Shown: positions 58,332-64,000 of the stretch, piece by piece | Position numbering within the stretch: the first letter of the stretch is position 1 | How the letters are laid out: every line of letters starts with the position of its first letter | Source of the DNA: Novipirellula galeiformis | GTDB taxonomy: Bacteria > Planctomycetota > Planctomycetia > Pirellulales > Pirellulaceae | Assembly: GCF_007860095.1 (NCBI RefSeq) | Contig: NZ_SJPT01000002.1 | Coordinates: 310,001 to 374,000, forward strand | Direction of reading: 5' to 3' | DNA: 64,000 bases | Made by a program: the position numbers and the translations under genes | Notes under the pieces: model-generated | What the model saw: the letters and a program-made list of their open reading frames with translations, nothing else | Database searches by the model: none | Told to the model about the DNA's origin: nothing

Positions 58332-58631
58332 TCAGTCGTTCCGTATGCCGGCGGCATTGGTCAACGCCGCTTCCCATTTCTGCGGAGCGGCTTCTTTCAA
58401 CCCGCGATAAAACTCGAAGGCCTCCTGCAAATTCGACAGCACACCGCGGCAGTCGATGATGTAGCCGAAGTCCTTGCCTTCACACAAACGATTCACGCAG
58501 GCAATCGCTTGCAGCAACGTGTGATCCTTCAACGGCCGAGTCAGATATCGAATGCGAACTCGCGAACCTTCTGCGCAGCCATGTTCCGCTGATCCGCGGT
58601 CGAGCGGTTTGAATACCACGTCCTGTTTCAA
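58332..58631 (-). pseudogene. hsdR fragment (helicase motif VI region)
   Basis: The frame contains PLKDHTLLQAIACVNRLCEGKDFGYIIDCRGVLSNLQEAFEFY, matching the [28 protein letters not shown] segment of HsdR translocases. The motif VI arginine that follows QAIA in functional enzymes is Cys here (QAIACVNR). Nothing else of the gene remains. It is not derived from the intact hsdR at 50-53 kb, whose segment reads [18 protein letters not shown]. Confidence 0.85.
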
Positions 58632-59008
58632 GCTGCTTTAATGTCGCTTGTACGTACCCGGCGGCGAGAATTCTTCGTCGGCTTTAGCCGCGGGCAAAGT
58701 CGCGTACCGTATCCGCCCGCGAATCACGCCAATCCACGAGAATGACGGTGCGATGATGCGCGGTCGGGGCTAGTGTTCTAATTTTGATGTGGTTTGTGTC
58801 GCCAGACGAAGGTCCGCGTTCTTGCGAACGCAGCGACGACTGGGATCTCTCGCTGAATGACCCGGGTTGCGGAAGCCTCGATGGGAATGATCGGGGGCAA
58901 TGTGCTGATCATGCGTAAGTGATATAGTTGACCCTTCTGAAGTTTTCAACTATCCGCCGAGGGCGAATCGTCCCTACCGGCAGACACGAAACGGAAGTTC
59001 AACGGCAA
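58632..59008. other. Intergenic region with a family 1 repeat copy
   Basis: Between the hsdR fragment and the metal ATPase. A solitary family 1 repeat lies at about 58772-58850 (TTTTGATGTGGTTTGTGTCG, CCAGACGAAGGTCCGCGTTC, TTGCGAACGCAGCGACGAC). No gene seen. Confidence 0.55.
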
Positions 59009-61462
59009 ATGCGAGACAAGGTCCGGTTCGATATTCAATTACTCCTTCCCGGACTCCCCGACGAGCATGATGCGTGCGCTGACCGATTGAGCGAATTGAT
59101 CGTTGCCAATCAAGGAATCGAAAAGGCTCATGTTCGCGATGGTGAGTTTTGCATCCACTTTGATACGAGCAAAATCTCTTTCGACAAAGTCCGCTCACTG
59201 GTGACCACGGCAGGTGCGGAACTGGGATCACGTTATGGTCACCTGCTGCTAAAGTCCTCACCGATGTACGCGCGTCACGCGCGAACGATTCGCGGACGCA
59301 TGGCAGCGATCCGGGGTGTTGTCGACGTGGGTGTCGCGGTTGACGGAATCATTCGGATTGAATTTGACAAACGCATAGCCGATGAGTCGGCCGTACTGTT
59401 CGCAATCTCCGGCTTGGGAATCGCTGTCGAGCGGCTACCAGCCAAGCATGTGCCCGCGGCGGTGGAGGAAGAACCGAAATCGGTCCAGGCCGAGGCGGAG
59501 AAACATGATCACAAGCATGGTGGAGTCTTCGGGGCCAATACGGAATTGATCTTTGCCATTCTCTGTGGCGTTCTTTTGCTGGTCGGTTGGATCCTCAGCA
59601 TCACGACGGATTTGTCGCCTGGTGTCTTGCTTCCCATCTATTTAGCGTCTTATTTCTTTGGCGGCTACTATACCGTCATCGAGTCGATTCAAAAGTTGCG
59701 CATCAAACAACTGGAAATTGATTTCCTGATGCTGTTCGCCGCGGTCGGAGCGGCGGTACTCGGAAACTGGGCCGAAGGCGCCCTGTTGCTGTTTCTGTTC
59801 AGTCTCAGCCATTCGCTCGAACACTACGCGATGGGGCGTGCGCGGCGAGCGATCGAAGCCCTTTCTGAATTGGTACCCGAGACCGCCATCGTTCGGCGCA
59901 ATGGAACCACGCAAAGTGTCCACGTTGACGATTTGATTGTGGGTGACGTTGTGATCGTCAAACCGAACGAACGAATTGCGGTGGATGGTTTTGTCATCAA
60001 AGGGGAGAGCAGCGTTGACCAGTCTCCCATTACCGGTGAGAGCGTTCCGGTCGATAAACGTGCGGTCGATGACGTCGATGCGGCGGTAGAAGCGATACGC
60101 AAACTTCCCGCGGAACATCGAGTTTTTGCGGGCACGATCAATCAAAGTGGTGCCCTTGAGGTGCAAGTCACTCGCCCGGCAACCGAGTCGATGCTGGCGC
60201 GAGTCGTCACGATGGTCCACGAAGCGGAAACGCAACAGTCCAAGACGCAACGGTTTGCAGAAAACTTTGAACGAGTCTTCGTGCCGATCGTGCTGGCCAG
60301 CGTTGTCGCACTGCTGTTTGCTTGGGTTGTCGTGAACGAACCGTTTTCCGCGTCGTTCTATCGCGCCATGGCGGTGTTGGTGGCGGCCAGCCCCTGTGCG
60401 CTGGCCATCTCGACACCGAGCGCCGTGCTCAGTGGTGTCGCCAGAGCCGCTCGGGGCGGAGTCCTGATCAAAGGCGGGGCACCGCTAGAAGACCTGGGCC
60501 GTGTCGTTGCAATCGCGTTCGACAAGACAGGAACGCTAACGCAGGGCCGTCCACGGCTGACCGACATCGTGCCGACCGAGAATTCGACCCGAGCGGAGCT
60601 GTTGGAAACGGCCATCGCAGCGGAAAGTCTCAGCGATCATCCGCTGGCCGCCGCGATTGTTCGCGACGGGAAAGAGGCATTGGGATTGGCATCGGGGCAA
60701 GACCTACCTCATGCTGAAAATCTACAGAGCATCACCGGTCGTGGACTTTCCGCCGACATCGATGGTCAAAAAGTCTACATCGGCAAACGCCATTTGTTTA
60801 CCGAAGTTGCCGGTGCACCCCTTCCTTCTTCGATTGTCGAAGCAACCGACCGCCTTGAACACACGGGCCGCACCACGATGATCGTGCGGCTGGGTGATCA
60901 GTACCTTGGTGTGCTCGGCGTGATGGACACGCCCCGCGAATCGGCCAAGACAACGGTGACGCAATTGCGCGAGCTCGGCATCGATCGGATGATCATGCTC
61001 TCGGGCGACAATCAGATCGTCGCCAACGCCGTTGCTCAGGAAGTGGGGATTGACGAAGCCTGGGGCGATTTGATGCCGGTCGATAAAGTCGATTCGATCA
61101 AGCGTCTTCGTGGCGAAGGCGACGTGGCTATGATTGGCGACGGCGTCAACGATGCACCGGCAATGGCTCACGCCACCGTCGGTGTCGCCATGGGAGCAGC
61201 CGGTTCCGACGTGGCATTGGAAACCGCCGACGTCGCCTTGATGGCCGACAGCCTGAGCAATCTTCCCTTCGCGATCGGACTTAGCCGCGCGACCAATCGA
61301 ATCATCAAGCAAAACTTGTGGATCAGTCTCGGCATGGTCGCGATGCTTGTTCCCGCGACGCTCTTGGGGCTTTCCATCGGTCCGGCCGTTGTGCTTCACG
61401 AAGGTTCCACGATCGTCGTGGTACTTAACGCGCTCCGTCTGCTGGCGTTCAAGAAGCCATGA
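59009..61462 (+). CDS. P1B-type heavy-metal ATPase (SPC class, probable Co/Zn/Fe exporter)
   Basis: 817 residues from the ATG at 59009 (GGAAG about 12 bases before); the frame is open from a TTG at 58928. Two N-terminal ferredoxin-like domains without the CxxC motif and a short His-rich patch (EKHDHKHGG) precede eight membrane helices. P-type motifs: ITGES, phosphorylated Asp in FDKTGTLT (about 505), SDHPLAAAI and IGDGVNDAPAMA. The metal helix has SPCALAIS rather than CPC, and the last helix HEGSTIVVVLNALRLL, the combination typical of P1B-4 transporters. It exports a divalent metal at the cost of ATP. No regulator is adjacent. Confidence 0.93.
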   Translation: MRDKVRFDIQLLLPGLPDEHDACADRLSELIVANQGIEKAHVRDGEFCIHFDTSKISFDKVRSLVTTAGAELGSRYGHLLLKSSPMYARHARTIRGRMAAIRGVVDVGVAVDGIIRIEFDKRIADESAVLFAISGLGIAVERLPAKHVPAAVEEEPKSVQAEAEKHDHKHGGVFGANTELIFAILCGVLLLVGWILSITTDLSPGVLLPIYLASYFFGGYYTVIESIQKLRIKQLEIDFLMLFAAVGAAVLGNWAEGALLLFLFSLSHSLEHYAMGRARRAIEALSELVPETAIVRRNGTTQSVHVDDLIVGDVVIVKPNERIAVDGFVIKGESSVDQSPITGESVPVDKRAVDDVDAAVEAIRKLPAEHRVFAGTINQSGALEVQVTRPATESMLARVVTMVHEAETQQSKTQRFAENFERVFVPIVLASVVALLFAWVVVNEPFSASFYRAMAVLVAASPCALAISTPSAVLSGVARAARGGVLIKGGAPLEDLGRVVAIAFDKTGTLTQGRPRLTDIVPTENSTRAELLETAIAAESLSDHPLAAAIVRDGKEALGLASGQDLPHAENLQSITGRGLSADIDGQKVYIGKRHLFTEVAGAPLPSSIVEATDRLEHTGRTTMIVRLGDQYLGVLGVMDTPRESAKTTVTQLRELGIDRMIMLSGDNQIVANAVAQEVGIDEAWGDLMPVDKVDSIKRLRGEGDVAMIGDGVNDAPAMAHATVGVAMGAAGSDVALETADVALMADSLSNLPFAIGLSRATNRIIKQNLWISLGMVAMLVPATLLGLSIGPAVVLHEGSTIVVVLNALRLLAFKKP

Positions 61463-61851
61463 TCGTAATCAATCGGAATGCACCGCCTTGAACGGCTGCA
61501 CGTGAACCTCGATGGCCGATGGCGGCATTGGCGTGGTTCCTTGGCAACTAAACTCCCCAAGAGGGCCTGGTTGCTCGAACGGAGGTCGACACGAATGTCG
61601 CATTGGGATCGATTGGTTTATCCCGTCTCGTATGCACGTTGGTCTGGATTTATGGGCATCCTTGTGCCCACGGTTCGAACCGTCGGCGTGTTGGATTTGC
61701 ACCAGGGTGCACCCTCGTTTTCATTGATTCAAGAACAAGCTCGCCCGTCGCGTAATGACGACATCTAGAGAGCTAGCGAGCCTCGGGGGGCGAAACGGAA
61801 CAAGGTGAAGTGTGCTATCGAGCACATCGGTAAACTAAGCATAGGGGCAAA
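61463..61851. other. Intergenic region between convergent genes
   Basis: About 390 bp. Overlapping plus-strand frames (61478-61768) are Arg/Trp-rich and unsupported. Nothing recognised. Confidence 0.45.
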
Positions 61852-62073
61852 CTACCCCGTACGTTGTCGGAGTTGGTAACTGGCGTCGACCCAACAACGC
61901 GGTAGGGCTTCCCCGGAGGGGAACGTCAGATCCGACTTGTCGAACGCCTCCCTGTCTTGCTCCTCCTCGCCCGCTTGGCGATGCCCCGCAACGCTCGTTT
62001 CATGCGGGCTAGCCAGTTTACTGAGCTCATCGACGCGGATCAGATTTCCGGATCGCTTGTCTTTCATAAACAT
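61852..62073 (-). CDS. Small conserved acidic protein
   Basis: 73 residues from the ATG at 62073, which has AGGAG about 8 bases upstream. The sequence starts MFMKDKRSGNLIRVDELSKL and ends FPSGEALPRCWVDASYQL; the ELSKL..P and FPSGE.LP.CW blocks look like conserved motifs, and I have a general impression of similar small planctomycete proteins. Function unknown. The frame is open 121 codons further upstream, but that part is Arg/Ser-rich and overlaps nothing protein-like. Confidence 0.7.
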   Translation of the reverse strand: MFMKDKRSGNLIRVDELSKLASPHETSVAGHRQAGEEEQDREAFDKSDLTFPSGEALPRCWVDASYQLRQRTG

Positions 62074-62531
62074 TTGATTGGCTCCTAAAGGCGTATTGGC
62101 TATAAACCGAGGTGCGATTCTTGCGGCGATGGAGAGCGCCGATGAACGATTCGCATGATTGTGTGGTACTGCGTCGGCGAAGCCACCGATGCAACTTGCA
62201 TTCCGAACTCTCGCCCCTAGAGAGGCTCTCTCAACGGGACCACTTTCGGGAATCAGCAAGACATCCCTCAAACAAGTTCCAAGCTTGCCGTGTGGGGTGT
62301 TGCTGGGTGTTTCGATGTTGGGGCCACAGAAACGTCCCCCGGCTCCGATCCGACGTCGCGAATGGCGATGGATAGCAGTGAGCATGATTTGCTTCCGGCT
62401 CGATCGTGACGCAGACAACGAAGTGAAGAAAGGCAAACGAGGGCGTTTCGAGTTGTGGGGTTTTGGAAAAGCGGGAATTCCAGCGATTGAAAAGACGCCA
62501 CTTTGTAGTCGTCCTCCAATGCGACGCAGTG
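62074..62531. other. Intergenic region, no recognised gene
   Basis: About 460 bp between two leftward genes. Several overlapping frames on both strands, none supported. Confidence 0.4.
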
Positions 62532-63557
62532 CTATTGGATGTGCACCAGCGACTTGCCGAGATTCTCGCCTGAGAACAAACCGATGAACGCCTTCGGTGT
62601 CTCTTCCAATCCCTCACGCACGGATTCCTCCCACACCACGTTGCCCGATTTGATCAAGGCCGACATGTCTTTTAGAAACTCATCTTGATCGGACATGTGA
62701 TCGCGAACGATGAAGCCTTGCATCCGTATTCGTTTGGTAATGATTTTGAATAGGTTGCGTGGAGCGACCGGAGGCTTCGTGGCGTTGTAGGTAGAGATCA
62801 TTCCACATTCGACACAGCAGCCGAAATCGTTCATCTGTTCCAGTGCCGCTTCGAGATGCTCGCCACCGACGTTGTCGAAGTAGACGTCTATGCCTTCGGG
62901 AGCAAGCTCGCCCAATGCTTTGGTGAGGTCGTTGGTTTCTTTGTAGTTGATGACTTCGTCGACTTTGGCTTGTTCACGCAACCAGTCGATTTTTTCGGAT
63001 TTGCCCGCGCTGCCGATCACGCGGCAATCATTGGCTTTGGCGATTTGACAGACAATTGATCCGACCGCCCCGGACGCTGCCGAGACGAACACCGTGCTGC
63101 CCGGTTTCAGCTTGGCGATTCGCTTCAATCCCACCCAGGCCGTCATGCCGGTCATGCCCAGTACGCCCAAATAGGCCTGGGGCGACGCCAATTGTGGGTC
63201 GACTTTTACGACCCCCGCTCCGCTGGATTTCCAGTAGTCTCGCCAACCGAGGTTGCCGAGCACGTAATCGCCCTCGGCAAACCGATCGTGGCGCGAGGCA
63301 ACGACCTGGCCCACGCAGCCCCCTTCGAGCGGTTCCCCCAATTCAAACGGGGCAACGTAACTGTCGCCCTCTTTCATCCTACCTCGCATGTAGGGATCGA
63401 CCGAGATCCATTCATTTTTCACCATAAACTCGCCATCGCCGGGCGGCGACAACTCGCGGGTCACCAGCTCAAAATTGGCTTCCGTCGGAACCTCGTCGGG
63501 ACGCGAAGTGAGTTGGATGGTTCGAGCCGTGTATTGCTTCTGTACTTTCGTGGACAT
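62532..63557 (-). CDS. CurA-like NADP-dependent oxidoreductase (MDR, zinc-free)
   Basis: 341 residues. N-terminal oxidoreductase domain (ISVDPYMRGRM) and a Rossmann domain with VFVSAASGAVGSIVCQIAK (AxxGxxG) and YFDNVGGEHLEAAL. It belongs to the prostaglandin/curcumin reductase family (YncB/CurA), which reduces the double bond of alpha,beta-unsaturated carbonyls with NADPH; there are no zinc ligands. Cytoplasmic. It is upstream of nothing on the same strand within 450 bp, and 119 bp after the aldehyde dehydrogenase gene, so the two may be co-transcribed in carbonyl detoxification. Confidence 0.92.
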   Translation of the reverse strand: MSTKVQKQYTARTIQLTSRPDEVPTEANFELVTRELSPPGDGEFMVKNEWISVDPYMRGRMKEGDSYVAPFELGEPLEGGCVGQVVASRHDRFAEGDYVLGNLGWRDYWKSSGAGVVKVDPQLASPQAYLGVLGMTGMTAWVGLKRIAKLKPGSTVFVSAASGAVGSIVCQIAKANDCRVIGSAGKSEKIDWLREQAKVDEVINYKETNDLTKALGELAPEGIDVYFDNVGGEHLEAALEQMNDFGCCVECGMISTYNATKPPVAPRNLFKIITKRIRMQGFIVRDHMSDQDEFLKDMSALIKSGNVVWEESVREGLEETPKAFIGLFSGENLGKSLVHIQ

Positions 63558-63676
63558 TGCTTGCAGCCTTTTGAGTGTTGAGTTAGAGATCGGTTTGCTT
63601 CGTTGACCGAGGCGAGTGAATGCCGCGGAGGCATTGAACGCCCTGGTTCGAGAGTATGCATCTTCACGGAGCCCGC

Positions 63677-64000
63677 CTAACGTTTCCCCAAATGGATCAG
63701 CTTTTTGTTGACAAACTCGAGGATGCCTAGGTGAGAGAGTTCGCGGCCATAGCCAGAGTTTTTGATCCCACCAAAAGGCAATTCGGCTTGAGAGCGGGTG
63801 GGTTGGTTGACAAACATCATGCCCGTTTCGATTTGCTCGGCGACTCGACGTCCTCGTTGGACATCATTGGTGTAGACGCTGCCGCCGAGTCCATAGGAAG
63901 AGTGGTTCGCCAGTTCAATCGCTGCGGCTTCGTCCTTGACGATGTAGACGCTCGCCACGGGCCCGAACAATTCCTGATCGAACGATGGCATGTCCGGCGT
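63677..64000 (-). CDS. Aldehyde dehydrogenase, C-terminal part (runs off right edge)
   Basis: 107 residues of a longer protein: MPSFDQELFGPVASVYIV, ANHSSYGLGGSVYTNDVQRG, the ATG-proximal ending GMMFVNQPTRSQAELPFGGIKNSGYGRELSHLG. The E(E/L)FGPV and PFGGIK.SG.GRE motifs are those of NAD(P)-dependent aldehyde dehydrogenases, closest in type to succinate-semialdehyde dehydrogenase. The catalytic Cys lies beyond the window, as does the start. Confidence 0.93.
   Translation of the reverse strand, partial: TPDMPSFDQELFGPVASVYIVKDEAAAIELANHSSYGLGGSVYTNDVQRGRRVAEQIETGMMFVNQPTRSQAELPFGGIKNSGYGRELSHLGILEFVNKKLIHLGKR

Overview
The window looks like chromosomal DNA from a planctomycete of the Pirellulaceae (Rhodopirellula-like). 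The evidence is a DUF1549/DUF1553 cytochrome plus DUF1501 pair, a formylglycine-type sulfatase, a very long Calx-beta protein with an LEDRRLL N-terminal motif and a dockerin end, moderate GC, and long intergenic spaces rich in dispersed hairpin repeats. This assignment is inferred from gene content, not from a database search.

Layout. 1-15.6 kb is mostly ordinary chromosome: a sensor protein cut by the left edge, MgtE, a GNAT-nitrilase fusion, CsrA, a broken four-helix-bundle (23S IVS-type) gene among hexanucleotide repeats and a segmental duplication, the Calx-beta/dockerin protein, a sulfatase, an SRPBCC protein and a VOC protein. 15.7-21.5 kb (minus strand) is a decayed defence-type operon. 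It runs from an internally deleted hsdR, through a MotA-like and a MotB-like gene, an hsdM'-'hsdS deletion fusion and an ASCH-TPR protein, to a HipA-like kinase and a HIRAN protein. All the type I restriction genes are broken, but the accessory genes are open.

22.4-42.2 kb is housekeeping and planctomycete-typical: rhomboid protease, tRNA-His, groES-groEL with a clear terminator, Lnt, TPR protein, CarA, the DUF1501/DUF1549 pair, a YjdF-like protein and catalase. 42.3-56.1 kb is a second accessory island bounded by two tandem repeat arrays (four units of about 210-230 bp and almost five units of exactly 191 bp). Inside it are an Xre regulator, an intact type I restriction system in the order hsdM-rhuM-(hsdM tail relic)-hsdS-TIGR04141-hsdR, a decayed ORF6N gene and a PARG-like ADP-ribose hydrolase.

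56.2-64 kb holds a beta-lactamase-fold hydrolase, a third hsdR relic, a P1B-type metal ATPase, a small conserved protein, a CurA-like reductase and an aldehyde dehydrogenase cut by the right edge.

The most unusual material is the zinc-ribbon MotA/MotB stator pair embedded in the dead restriction operon next to a HipA-like/HIRAN gene pair, the double insertion in the intact type I operon, and one hairpin repeat family. That family is scattered through the window, has been amplified into both tandem arrays, and in one place appears to act as the hsdR terminator.
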